A stretch of DNA of 47,839 nt from DASSBR01 sp035701285 (GTDB lineage Bacteria > Pseudomonadota > Gammaproteobacteria > Natronospirales > DASSBR01). Every line of letters begins with the position of its first letter. Position 1 is the stretch's first letter. The position numbers and the translations under genes are program-made. Of this stretch, positions 24,597-33,044 are shown in pieces. The stretch is taken from the NCBI GenBank assembly GCA_035701285.1, contig DASSNT010000001.1, positions 1 through 47,839 on the forward strand, given 5' to 3'. The notes under the pieces are model-generated. The model was not told where the DNA came from. It saw only the letters and a program-made list of their open reading frames with translations, and did no database searches.

Positions 24597-26648
24597 ATGA
24601 ACAGTACTGCCAACGACACCTCCCGATTTGACGAACTCGAAGCGCGTCTGCGTGAAGCCGAAGAAACGCTGGACGCGATCCGCAACGGTGAAGTCGATGC
24701 CGTTGTGGTCGGCCCGGCGGACCGGCAACAGGTTTACACGCTGGAAAGCCCGGATCGCCCGTACCGCCTTTTCGTCGAGCAGATTCAGGAAGGCGCAGTG
24801 ACGCTGTCGGCGGAGGGCACCATTCTTTACTGCAACCGGCGGTTCGCGGAGATGCTCGCCATGCCCCAGGAACAGGTCACTGGCGGCTCGATCAACCGCT
24901 TCATACTTGCGGAGCAGAAAGGCCGGTTCGAGCAGTTACTGGATGCCAGCGCCGCCGGTGGCAGCCGAGAAGAATTCGACTTGGTAGCCGGCGACGGCAC
25001 CTTGATGCCTGCGTATCTGTCTCTCGTCGAGCTCGCCCGGGAGCCCACCCGGCGCGTCTGCGGCATCGTCATGGATCTGACCCAGCAGCGGCAGGCGGAA
25101 CAGCGACACCGCGCCGCGGAGGAAAGTCTGCAAATCGCGCTCGAAGCCTCCGGCATGGGGCATTGGAACGCCGACCTTGTCGCCGGCACCACGCATCGCT
25201 CCCCGTCTTGCGATGCCATCTTCGGCCGCGAGCCGAATCTGCCGTGGAACCGCGATATCTTTATCGATCACGTCCATCCGGAAGATCGCGACACGGTCGC
25301 GAAACGTCTTGAGGCACTTGGGGACGGGGACCGCCTGGAGCTGGAATGCCGTATTCGGCGCAGGGATAACGACGCCGTCCGGTGGATACGCCTCAACGGC
25401 AAGGTCTACTACGACGACGGCAAACCGGTGCGGGCTGCCGGTGTCGTCGCCGACATCACCGCTTGGCATCAGCTTGAAGAGCAATTTCATCAGGCGCAAA
25501 AGATGGAGGCGGTCGGCCAATTGACGGGCGGCCTGGCGCATGACTTCAACAACCTGCTGGCGGTCATCGTGAGCAGCCTCGGCATTGCGCAACGGCGCCT
25601 GTCGAAGGCGGATCCGACGCTGGCGCGCCAGTTGAACCACGCGGAGCAGGCCGCGCACCGCGGGGCGGCCTTGACGCGGCAATTACTTTCCTTTTCGCGG
25701 CGTCAGAGCCTGCTGCCGCGGGTCGTCTGCATCAACGACCTGCTGGATGACCTTGAACCGCTGATACGCGGGGCAGTCGATGAAAAAGTTGACGTGCGGA
25801 TCGACACGGGAGATAGCGCCTGCCACTGCAGGATCGATCCCAATCAACTCGAGTCGGCCATCCTGAACCTCGCGATCAACGCCCGGGACGCGATGGCAGG
25901 GTCCGGCACGCTGCGAGTCGAGGCACGGGCCGTTGAACTCTCTGCCACCAATATGGAATCGCTATCTGATGCCCCTCCGGGTCAATATGTAAAGCTGTCT
26001 GTCGTGGACACCGGAATGGGAATGGCGCCGGAGGTGCAGTCCAGGATCTTCGATCCGTTCTTTACGACGAAGGAAATCGGCAAGGGATCGGGGCTGGGCC
26101 TCAGCATGGTGTACGGCTTCGTCAAGCAATCGAACGGTCATATCGAGATCGACAGCGAGATCGGACGGGGCACCGCGATCCACCTCTATCTGCCATGGGC
26201 CGAGCAGCCTGTAGTAGCGGCAAAGCCCGACACCGATCGGCTCAACGACAATTCACAATCCGTGTTAGTTCTGGTCGTGGAAGACGACCCCCACGTCCGC
26301 TCGATTGTGGTCGACCTGGTTCGCGATCTCGGTCATAGCGTTATCGAGGCCGCGAACGCCACCGACGCGCTCAAAGCCATCGAAGAGCGCTCTGATGTCA
26401 ATTTTCTGTTCACCGACATCGTCATGCCCGGTGGCATGAGCGGCACCGAACTCGCCCGCGAAGCGCGCCGCCGACGGCCGCAACTGGCAGTCCTGCTCAC
26501 GACCGGGTTTACTACCGAATCGCTCAGCGAAGGACCGAACTCGGGCGAACGGTTCCACATCCTCCAAAAGCCTTACGCGCGGAGCGAACTCGTGACGGCA
26601 ATCGAGGCTGCGCTGGCCCAGACGCATGAGCCGGTGTCGCAGGCGTGA
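24597..26648 (+). CDS. Hybrid sensor histidine kinase with PAS domains and receiver
   Basis: 683 aa, soluble. Short coiled coil (about 10-35), PAS domain (about 60-170), second PAS with PAC (about 185-295), HisKA with phospho-acceptor H315 in GLAHDFNNLL, HATPase (NLAINARDAM, DTGMGM, GSGLGLSMVYGF), and a C-terminal receiver (about 555-675) with phospho-acceptor D607 in FTDIVMP. There is no transmembrane segment. The fourth gene of the kaiC-kaiB-kaiB operon, comparable to Legionella and Pseudomonas KaiBC clusters that end in a PAS kinase/response regulator. It is the probable output or input kinase of the clock-like module. It is not SasA, since it lacks a KaiB-like sensor domain. Confidence 0.9.
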   Translation: MNSTANDTSRFDELEARLREAEETLDAIRNGEVDAVVVGPADRQQVYTLESPDRPYRLFVEQIQEGAVTLSAEGTILYCNRRFAEMLAMPQEQVTGGSINRFILAEQKGRFEQLLDASAAGGSREEFDLVAGDGTLMPAYLSLVELAREPTRRVCGIVMDLTQQRQAEQRHRAAEESLQIALEASGMGHWNADLVAGTTHRSPSCDAIFGREPNLPWNRDIFIDHVHPEDRDTVAKRLEALGDGDRLELECRIRRRDNDAVRWIRLNGKVYYDDGKPVRAAGVVADITAWHQLEEQFHQAQKMEAVGQLTGGLAHDFNNLLAVIVSSLGIAQRRLSKADPTLARQLNHAEQAAHRGAALTRQLLSFSRRQSLLPRVVCINDLLDDLEPLIRGAVDEKVDVRIDTGDSACHCRIDPNQLESAILNLAINARDAMAGSGTLRVEARAVELSATNMESLSDAPPGQYVKLSVVDTGMGMAPEVQSRIFDPFFTTKEIGKGSGLGLSMVYGFVKQSNGHIEIDSEIGRGTAIHLYLPWAEQPVVAAKPDTDRLNDNSQSVLVLVVEDDPHVRSIVVDLVRDLGHSVIEAANATDALKAIEERSDVNFLFTDIVMPGGMSGTELAREARRRRPQLAVLLTTGFTTESLSEGPNSGERFHILQKPYARSELVTAIEAALAQTHEPVSQA

Positions 26649-26704
26649 CTATGTGATCAAGTCTCTGCCGTATCCGGCAGCGGACTCGTGTAGGTATGGA
26701 AAAA

Positions 26705-26780
26705 TGGTGGCCGGGGACAGAATCGAACTGCCGACACGGGGATTTTCAGTCCCCTGCTCTACCAACTGAGCTACCCGGCC
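26705..26780 (-). tRNA. pheT: tRNA-Phe(GAA)
   Basis: 76 nt cloverleaf with encoded CCA, anticodon loop CTGAAAA, anticodon GAA. Very similar to E. coli tRNA-Phe. Confidence 0.97.
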
Positions 26781-26805
26781 CTTTTGACAAAATGACGGTC
26801 ATCGC

Positions 26806-26818
26806 GAGCTACCCGGCC
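26806..26818 (-). repeat. Duplicated 5' end of tRNA-Phe in its own leader
   Basis: The 13 bases GAGCTACCCGGCC (plus strand) are identical to 26768-26780, the first 13 nt of tRNA-Phe, in the same orientation. The copy is transcribed ahead of the tRNA from the promoter at 26861-26889. Confidence 0.7.
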
Positions 26819-26860
26819 TGGAGCGGCCTGTTGCAAGCCTGACCTTCGCGAGGGACGGGT

Positions 26861-26889
26861 ATTACACCTGCGAAGCGTGCCGGAGTCAA
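26861..26889 (-). promoter_or_regulatory. Promoter of tRNA-Phe
   Basis: Minus-strand TTGACT (26889-26884), 17-nt spacer, TGTAAT (26866-26861): five of six matches in each box. Gives a leader of about 74 nt. Confidence 0.65.
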
Positions 26890-26903
26890 GGGTATAGCCT
26901 GTT

Positions 26904-26932
26904 TTGACACCCCGGCGGCGGGCGGCTACTCT
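26904..26932 (+). promoter_or_regulatory. Promoter of egtB-egtD
   Basis: Perfect -35 TTGACA (26904-26909), 17-nt spacer, TACTCT (26927-26932). Start near 26939, about 31 nt before the egtB ATG. Back to back with the tRNA-Phe promoter. Confidence 0.55.
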
Positions 26933-26970
26933 GGAATCAGGTCCATTCTGCCGTTCCGGCCTACGTCCTC

Positions 26971-28227
26971 ATGTCCAGCTTGCTTCAGGCCCGTCCGCGT
27001 TCGGGGGCGTCCATTGTGGACGACTATCTGCGTGTGCGCGCGGCAACGCTCGACCTGTGCCGGACCCTGGAACCGGAAGATTACGTCGTGCAGAGCATGC
27101 CGGATGTGAGCCCGACGAAGTGGCATCTGGCGCATACGAGCTGGTTCTTCGAGCACTTCATTCTTGAGCCGCGCGCCAGCGGCTACCGGGTGTTCGACCC
27201 GGCGTTCAACTTCCTGTTCAATTCCTATTACTACACTGTCGGCAGTATGCATCTGCGCTCGCAGCGTGGCCTATTATCCCGGCCGACTGTCGCCACGGTC
27301 GAGGCATATCGGCGTCACGTGGACAACGCGATGGCGGCGCTGCTTGCCGAGCAGGTAGGCGATGCCGAGCTGGAAGGATTGGTGACGCTGGGCCTCAATC
27401 ACGAGCAGCAGCACCAGGAACTGCTGCTGACCGATATCAAGCACGTGTTTTCGGTGAATCCGCTGAAGCCTGTCTGGCGGGAGCTGGCTATGCCGGCCTC
27501 AACGCCGCCGCCGGGGTTGGAGTTTGTCGAGCGCGCCGCTGCAACGACTGCCATCGGCCACGCCGGCGCCGACTTCTGCTTCGACAACGAGACGCCGCGC
27601 CACGACGAGTTGATTCCGGCGCATGCCATCGCCGATCGGCTGATTACCAACGGCGAGTTCCGCGACTTCATTCGCGACGGCGGTTACGAGACGCCCGAGC
27701 TTTGGCTGTCGGACGGCTGGGCGACGATACATGCCGAAGGCTGGTGCCACCCGCATTACTGGAGCGACGACCTGGAGCAGGAGTTCACGCTCGGCGGCTT
27801 ACGGGGGCTCGATCCGAATGCGCCGGTTGCACATGTCAGCTACTACGAAGCGGACGCGTTCGCCCGCTGGGCCGGCGGGCGGCTGCCGCGCGAACCGGAG
27901 TGGGAATCGGCCGCGGCGGATCAGCCGGTTGACGGCAACCTGGTTGAGAACGGCCATTTTCATCCGGTAGCGCCGCGTGGCGGCAATCGTCAGTGGTTCG
28001 GTGACGTCTGGGAATGGACGTCGAGCCCGTATGTCAGTTATCCGAACTTCAAGCCGCTGGCCGGCTCGCTCGGCGAGTACAACGGCAAGTTCATGTGCAA
28101 CCAGTTCGTCCTGCGCGGCGGCTCGTGCGTGACGCCGCGCGACCACGTGCGCGCGACGTACCGCAACTTCTTCCCGCCGGCTGCGCGCTGGCAATTCACC
28201 GGTATTCGACTCGCGAAGGATTTATGA
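26971..28227 (+). CDS. egtB: Ergothioneine synthase EgtB (hercynine oxygenase)
   Basis: 418 aa. DinB-like N-terminal domain supplies the three iron-binding histidines: H55 in WHLAHTSWFFE, and H144 and H148 in NHEQQHQE. The C-terminal half is the formylglycine-generating-enzyme-like sulfatase domain (WEWTSSPY, LRGGSCVT, RATYRNFFPP). EgtB couples oxygen, hercynine and a thiol (gamma-glutamylcysteine or cysteine) into a sulfoxide. No strong RBS precedes the ATG. The stop overlaps egtD (ATGA). egtA, egtC and egtE are not nearby, as in many proteobacteria. Confidence 0.94.
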   Translation: MSSLLQARPRSGASIVDDYLRVRAATLDLCRTLEPEDYVVQSMPDVSPTKWHLAHTSWFFEHFILEPRASGYRVFDPAFNFLFNSYYYTVGSMHLRSQRGLLSRPTVATVEAYRRHVDNAMAALLAEQVGDAELEGLVTLGLNHEQQHQELLLTDIKHVFSVNPLKPVWRELAMPASTPPPGLEFVERAAATTAIGHAGADFCFDNETPRHDELIPAHAIADRLITNGEFRDFIRDGGYETPELWLSDGWATIHAEGWCHPHYWSDDLEQEFTLGGLRGLDPNAPVAHVSYYEADAFARWAGGRLPREPEWESAAADQPVDGNLVENGHFHPVAPRGGNRQWFGDVWEWTSSPYVSYPNFKPLAGSLGEYNGKFMCNQFVLRGGSCVTPRDHVRATYRNFFPPAARWQFTGIRLAKDL

Positions 28228-29195
28228 GCGATACAGCCACCGATATAGACCTTCTTGACCTGCACCCGTCGCGGGCAGACCTGAGAACCGACGTGCTTCA
28301 CGGCCTGCGCCAGCCGCAGAAGTGGATATCGTCGATGTACTTCTACGACGAGCGCGGCTCGCAGTTCTTCGATGAGATCTGCCAGCTGCCGGAGTACTAC
28401 CCGACGCGCACCGAAATCAGCATCATGGAAAACGATGCGGAGGAGATGAGCGAGCTGCTGGGGCAGAATGTTTTGCTGGTCGAGTTCGGCAGCGGCAGCA
28501 GCGTGAAAATCCGCGTGCTGCTGGAACACCTGGATCGGCTTGCGGCCTATGTTCCGGTCGAGATTTCCCGCGAGCACCTGATGAATAGTTCCCGAGAGTT
28601 GCAGGAAAGCTATCCGGACATTGCCATTCTGCCGGTATGCGCGGACTTCACGGCCCCATTCGATCTACCCGAACCGCCGCAACCGGCGGCTCGCAACGTG
28701 GTCTATTTCCCCGGTTCGACGATCGGCAACTTCGAACCGCCGGATGCGCTCGACCTGCTGCGCCAGATGCGCCGGGTGGCCGGCGACGGCGGTGCGCTGC
28801 TGATCGGCGTGGACATAAAAAAGGATCCGTCGATTCTCGAGCGGGCTTACGACGACGCGGCCGGCGTGACGGCGGCGTTCAACAAGAACATTCTGACGCG
28901 CCTCAACCGTGAACTCGGAGCGGATTTCGACCTCGCGCACTTCCACCACCGCGCGGTGTGGAACCCCGAGCACAGCCGCATCGAAATGCATCTGGTGAGC
29001 GACCGGGCGCAGACCGTGCATATCGCCGGCGAAACGATTTCATTCGCGCAGAACGAGTTCATCCACACCGAGTCGAGCTACAAGTATCTGCCGGATGAGT
29101 TTGCGCGGCTGGCCGGCGAAGCGGGATTCGCGGTGGAGCACGTCTGGATCGACCCGGCCGGGCTCTTCAGCGTGCAGTATCTATCTTCGGTCTGA
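28224..29195 (+). CDS. egtD: L-histidine N-alpha-methyltransferase
   Basis: 323 aa. SAM-dependent enzyme that trimethylates histidine to hercynine, the first step of ergothioneine synthesis. Shows the EgtD pattern FDEICQLPEYYPTRTE, the SAM motif LVEFGSGSSVK, VYFPGSTIGNFEP and a late FAQNEFIHTESSYKY. Length matches the family. Translationally coupled to egtB. Confidence 0.95.
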   Translation: MSDTATDIDLLDLHPSRADLRTDVLHGLRQPQKWISSMYFYDERGSQFFDEICQLPEYYPTRTEISIMENDAEEMSELLGQNVLLVEFGSGSSVKIRVLLEHLDRLAAYVPVEISREHLMNSSRELQESYPDIAILPVCADFTAPFDLPEPPQPAARNVVYFPGSTIGNFEPPDALDLLRQMRRVAGDGGALLIGVDIKKDPSILERAYDDAAGVTAAFNKNILTRLNRELGADFDLAHFHHRAVWNPEHSRIEMHLVSDRAQTVHIAGETISFAQNEFIHTESSYKYLPDEFARLAGEAGFAVEHVWIDPAGLFSVQYLSSV

Positions 29196-29196
29196 T

Positions 29197-29472
29197 TTAG
29201 TCAGCTTCCGGCGGCACGTAGTCTTCCGGCTTTTCCGAGCCTTCGCCGAAAAAGAACTTTTCCATTTCCTGTTCGAGGAACTTGCGCGCCTTCGGGTCGA
29301 TCGGCGAAAGCCGGTATTCGTTGAGCAGCATGGTCTGGTGCCGCACCCAGCGCTGCCAGCCCTCCTTCGAAACGTTCTCGTAAACGCGCCGGCCGAGATC
29401 GCCCGGATACGGCGGCCGGTCGAGGCCTTCCGCTTCGTGCTTGAGCACGACGCACTGAACTTGACGTGTCAT
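29197..29472 (-). CDS. yggX: YggX-type Fe(2+)-trafficking protein
   Basis: 91 aa small protein beginning MTRQVQCVVLKHEAEGLDRP and containing PYPGDLGRRVYENVSKEGW and WVRHQTMLLNEYRL, diagnostic of YggX. It protects iron-sulfur clusters against oxidative damage; it follows mutY, an iron-sulfur enzyme, with an ATGA overlap, as in E. coli. The ATG at 29472 follows GAAGGAAGA. Ends one base from the convergent egtD stop. Confidence 0.95.
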   Translation of the reverse strand: MTRQVQCVVLKHEAEGLDRPPYPGDLGRRVYENVSKEGWQRWVRHQTMLLNEYRLSPIDPKARKFLEQEMEKFFFGEGSEKPEDYVPPEAD

Positions 29473-30527
29473 TGATATCTTCCTTCTAACCATTTTCTGA
29501 TGGGCGCCGGCAGGCCGATGCCGAGCTGGCCGTTGTACCAGACGTAGCGAGAAGCGTCCATGACGCCCGCGACCGTTACGGTGACTACCGTCGGCTCGGC
29601 TCGCAGGCGAAAATGAGTGAAATCATGAGTGAACGCCAGCGCGGTCTCAGCCGCTTTCGGACGCAGTCCCAACTGTGTGCACTGCTCCTGCGCGTCCGCG
29701 TCGTCATCCAGTTCCGGGAAACTCCACAATCCGCCCCAGATACCCGCCGGCGGACGTCTTTCCAACAGTACTGCGCCACCGCACTCGACGACCAGCAAGC
29801 GCCTGGTACGCTCCGGATACGCACGCCGCGCACGCGGCGTGGGAAATTTGCTCTCCCGTCCTTCGCGATGGGCGGCGCAGCCGGCTTGCTGCGGGCAACG
29901 CTGGCACGCAGGATTTCGCCGCGTGCAAACGGTAGCGCCCAGATCCATGATTGCCTGCGTGTATGAGGCGCAATCGACCCCGGGCGTATGCGCATCGGCG
30001 AACTCCCACAGCTCGTCGACGACGCGTTTGTCGCCGGGCCAGCCGGCTATCGCGTGATAGCGCGCAAGCACGCGCTTGACGTTGCCGTCCAGAATCGCGT
30101 GCCGTTGTCCGCGGCTGAGCGACAGTATCGCCCCCGCGGTCGAGCGGCCGATGCCGGGCAAGGCTACCAGATCTTCGATCGACTCCGGCAGCACGCCTTC
30201 GTACCGCTCGACAACAACGTGCGCGGCGCGATGCAAATGCCTTGCGCGCGCGTAGTAACCGAGACCGGACCATAACGCCAGTACGTCGTCGAGCGGCGCC
30301 GCCGCCAGCGCGGCGACATCCGGTAACTGCGTCATGAAGCGTTCAAAATATGGAATAACCGTCGCCACCTGCGTCTGCTGCAGCATGATCTCGGAGACCC
30401 ATACGCGATACGGCGTCGGGTTCCGCTGCCAGGGCAGATCGTGGCGGCCGTGCTGCCGGAACCAGGCCAGCAGCCGCGACGCAAACGCATCCGCCCCGAC
30501 GACCAGGACGCTATCGTCAGCCCCCAT
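29469..30527 (-). CDS. mutY: A/G-specific adenine DNA glycosylase
   Basis: 352 aa. Removes adenine mispaired with 8-oxoguanine. HhH region LPGIGRSTAGAILS, catalytic Asp in the following HAILDGNVKRVLAR, and the four-cysteine cluster C-x6-C-x2-C-x5-C (CTRRNPACQRCPQQAGC). The C-terminal NUDIX-like domain recognises 8-oxoG. Start is the ATG at 30527 or a GTG at 30533, both inside the end of asmA. Its stop overlaps yggX. Confidence 0.95.
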   Translation of the reverse strand: MGADDSVLVVGADAFASRLLAWFRQHGRHDLPWQRNPTPYRVWVSEIMLQQTQVATVIPYFERFMTQLPDVAALAAAPLDDVLALWSGLGYYARARHLHRAAHVVVERYEGVLPESIEDLVALPGIGRSTAGAILSLSRGQRHAILDGNVKRVLARYHAIAGWPGDKRVVDELWEFADAHTPGVDCASYTQAIMDLGATVCTRRNPACQRCPQQAGCAAHREGRESKFPTPRARRAYPERTRRLLVVECGGAVLLERRPPAGIWGGLWSFPELDDDADAQEQCTQLGLRPKAAETALAFTHDFTHFRLRAEPTVVTVTVAGVMDASRYVWYNGQLGIGLPAPIRKWLEGRYQ

Positions 30528-32613
30528 CGTCACCGCCGGAATTGAACAGCCCCTTCAACCTGTCCTGAAGTTTGTCCTTCAGCTCGTCCTTTTTCTCTTC
30601 AATGCGGCTTCTGGCCTTTTCCTTGAGGCGGCTTTCAAATGCGTCGCGCAGCGCCGGAAATGCATCCAGCGACGCGAAGTCGCCCTGGATATGAATGGGA
30701 ATGGTGCGACCTTTGAGCTTTTGCAGCTCGCCGCGCGCCTTCACGTCGGGCACCTTGACGATCTTCGCCTGCAGATCGTATTCGACATCGCGCTGCACGA
30801 GATCGATCGTGCCGTGCCCGTTCAGCCGCATGAACGGCAAACGCGCCTCGAAATCCTTGTTGTGCAGCACGCCGTTCTGAATCACGCCGCTGCCGCTCAA
30901 CGCGACGAACTCGGTGCGCCTGGGCCCGGCCTGTTTCGGCGGCTCCTGCTTCTTCAGCAACGCATAGGCACGATCGATTGCGCTCCACAGGTCCACGCCC
31001 TCCACGGCGCCATGCTGCACCTTGAACCCGACCTTGCCATCCAGCGTTTGCTTCAAGGCGCCGACCGTCTCACCCTGGCCGTTGAAGGCGATGTTCATAC
31101 TCGCGGTGCCGCTCAAAAGCTTCTTGCCGAGCAGGTCCTGCAACAGCGGCGAAAAATGAATATTGGTGAGTTGCTGGTTCGCAGACAGCTTGAGTCCCTT
31201 GCCTGCCGCGGCCGCGGTGACTTCGCCGCTGTAGGTGCCGCCGTACAGCGAAGCGGTGAGCGGCTTCAGATGGACGGTTCCCTTGACCGCGTCGACGCCC
31301 AGAGTTACATCGTTCGCTGTCATGTCGAGCAGCTTGAACGTGCCGATGGTCAGCTTGCCATGCAGGTTCAGGCCGCGCAGCCGGTCGCCCGGCAGCCTGA
31401 TGTTGTCCAAGGCGCTGATCGGAATCTGCTTGGCGGCGTGCTCCTTGCCGGCGGGCAGGTAGCGGTCCGCGTTGAACCGGTCGGCCGTCAGCGTGAACGC
31501 GAGCGCGTGGGTATCGAAATCCGGCATCGCCAGCCGGCCCGAGAAATGCGTGTCGTCGAGCGTGGCGTTGAGGTTGTTGAGCGCCGCGGAGCCGCGGGTC
31601 GCTTCGATGTCCGCCGACAGAGACGCGTGACGCAGCACCGTCGAATCCTCGGGTTGCACTTCCCGGCCCATCGTTGCCAGCACCTTGCGCGGCGAGAATT
31701 CCGGCACGACGAGGATGCCGGTGATCTTCGGCTGGTCGTTGAGCCCGGAGCCCTGCAGGACCGCGTGTGCCTGGACGCCCAGCGCGTTGAGCTTCAGATC
31801 CTTGAGCTGAAACGTCCCGGCACGCTGATCGAGCTGCAGGCTTTGCCAGTTGGCCTTGACGTGGGTCGGCTGCGCCGGCAGGTTCGCACCACGGGCGGCA
31901 ACTTCGATCATGCCGTCGGTCAGGTTGTACTGCCCGGAGTCGGGATACAGCGTGGCCGTTGTCTTGATGCCGACGTTGGCGTGCAGTACCGGCCGAATGC
32001 GATCGACCGCGAAGTTCATCTTGAGCGGGAACGCCTCGCCGGCGTGCACCTGGCCTATCGTCACGTTCGCATCACGCACGCGGTAGTGCTCGTCGGTCAT
32101 CGCGTCGCGCCAATTGATGGTCGCGCCGCGCAACTCGATGGAGTCGACCGTGATATTGCCGAGCCGGCGCTGGCCGGCCCCGTTTCCGCCCGCCGATTTT
32201 GGCTGTCCGCCGGCGAGCAGATCCTGCCAGTTGGTCTTGCCCTGGGCATTCCGCGCCAGGTTCAATTCCAGCCCCTGGAGCTTGAGCGTGCCCACCTCGG
32301 GATGATCGCCCAGCAGCGACAACAACCGCACCCGCACTTCCATGTTGTCGATCGTCGCAAACGGCTCGGGCCCGAAGCCGGGCGCGTTACTCAGCGTGGT
32401 TTGACCAACCACGACGCCTAGCCACGGGAACAGGGACAGCTCGATGTCGCCTTTTATCGCCAGGGTGCGGTCGGTATTGTCCGCGACCGCGGCCTCGATG
32501 TCGTCGCGATAATCGTTCGGGTCAATGACCTGCGGAATGATCAGCACGGCCGCGATGATCAGAACGATGATCACGCCGATGACGATGCCGAATATTTTTA
32601 GTGCTTTTTTCAT
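30517..32613 (-). CDS. AsmA family protein
   Basis: 698 aa. One N-terminal transmembrane helix (about 8-28), then DPNDYRDDIEAAV and DIELSLFPWLGV, the AsmA N-terminal hallmarks; the rest is repetitive beta structure with an AsmA-type C-terminal domain and a charged Lys/Glu-rich tail. AsmA-like proteins bridge inner and outer membranes and are linked to lipid transport. It overlaps mutY downstream; the asmA-mutY-yggX order is common in gammaproteobacteria. Start ATG at 32613 with GGAAG upstream. Confidence 0.92.
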   Translation of the reverse strand: MKKALKIFGIVIGVIIVLIIAAVLIIPQVIDPNDYRDDIEAAVADNTDRTLAIKGDIELSLFPWLGVVVGQTTLSNAPGFGPEPFATIDNMEVRVRLLSLLGDHPEVGTLKLQGLELNLARNAQGKTNWQDLLAGGQPKSAGGNGAGQRRLGNITVDSIELRGATINWRDAMTDEHYRVRDANVTIGQVHAGEAFPLKMNFAVDRIRPVLHANVGIKTTATLYPDSGQYNLTDGMIEVAARGANLPAQPTHVKANWQSLQLDQRAGTFQLKDLKLNALGVQAHAVLQGSGLNDQPKITGILVVPEFSPRKVLATMGREVQPEDSTVLRHASLSADIEATRGSAALNNLNATLDDTHFSGRLAMPDFDTHALAFTLTADRFNADRYLPAGKEHAAKQIPISALDNIRLPGDRLRGLNLHGKLTIGTFKLLDMTANDVTLGVDAVKGTVHLKPLTASLYGGTYSGEVTAAAAGKGLKLSANQQLTNIHFSPLLQDLLGKKLLSGTASMNIAFNGQGETVGALKQTLDGKVGFKVQHGAVEGVDLWSAIDRAYALLKKQEPPKQAGPRRTEFVALSGSGVIQNGVLHNKDFEARLPFMRLNGHGTIDLVQRDVEYDLQAKIVKVPDVKARGELQKLKGRTIPIHIQGDFASLDAFPALRDAFESRLKEKARSRIEEKKDELKDKLQDRLKGLFNSGGDDGG

Positions 32614-32689
32614 GCGTGGTCTTCCGAAGCGATAGACCTACATTAAGGCGGATTAACGATTAGAGCAAAGGATTGGGCAGCGGGAACAA

Positions 32690-32763
32690 TGGAGCGGGTG
32701 ATGGGAATCGAACCCACGTCATCAGCTTGGGAAGCTGAGGTTCTACCATTGAACTACACCCGC
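32690..32763 (-). tRNA. glyU: tRNA-Gly(CCC)
   Basis: 74 nt with encoded CCA; anticodon loop TTCCCAA, anticodon CCC. Differs from tRNA-Gly(TCC) at 302-375 at three positions only. Confidence 0.97.
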
Positions 32764-32774
32764 AGGCCGGGGCT

Positions 32775-32803
32775 ATTGTAGCTTGGCGGCTGGCGGGCGG
32801 GAA
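32775..32803 (-). promoter_or_regulatory. Promoter of tRNA-Gly(CCC)
   Basis: Minus-strand TTCCCG (32803-32798), 17-nt spacer, TACAAT (32780-32775), starting transcription a few bases before the tRNA. Confidence 0.5.
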
Positions 32804-32820
32804 GGCCCGGCTCCCAGTGT

Positions 32821-32826
32821 TAAAAT
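32821..32826 (+). promoter_or_regulatory. -10 box directly before thiS
   Basis: TAAAAT ends 6 nt before the thiS ATG, consistent with a leaderless mRNA. No clear -35. There is no room for a TPP riboswitch between tRNA-Gly and thiS. Confidence 0.4.
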
Positions 32827-32832
32827 ACCCGG

Positions 32833-33033
32833 ATGCAGATCACTCTGAATGGCGAAAGCGCCGATTTCCCCGACGACCTAACGGCAACCCGGCTGATCGA
32901 GCAGCTTGAGCTCGGCGGCCGGCGCATCGCGATGGAAGTCAACGGCGAGATTGTGCCGCGCAGCCGTTACACCGAATACACATTTCAGCCCGGCGATCGC
33001 GTCGAGATCGTGCACGCGATCGGGGGCGGATAA
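32833..33033 (+). CDS. thiS: Sulfur carrier protein ThiS
   Basis: 66 aa beta-grasp protein ending VHAIGGG; the C-terminal Gly-Gly is thiocarboxylated to carry sulfur for the thiazole of thiamine. Typical start MQITLNGE. Followed 11 nt later by thiG. Confidence 0.95.
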   Translation: MQITLNGESADFPDDLTATRLIEQLELGGRRIAMEVNGEIVPRSRYTEYTFQPGDRVEIVHAIGGG

Positions 33034-33044
33034 AAGAGGAAGCC

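Noticed and set aside
26665..26692. Terminator after the histidine kinase gene (CTGCCG/CGGCAG)
   Set aside because: Six-base stem without a T-run; too weak to call.
30334..32421. Plus-strand open frame of 695 codons
   Set aside because: It is antisense to asmA in a GC-rich region, has no family motif, and the minus-strand AsmA protein has a signal anchor and domain structure.
32764..32832. TPP riboswitch before thiS
   Set aside because: Only 69 bp are available between tRNA-Gly and thiS and no THI-box-like sequence is seen.
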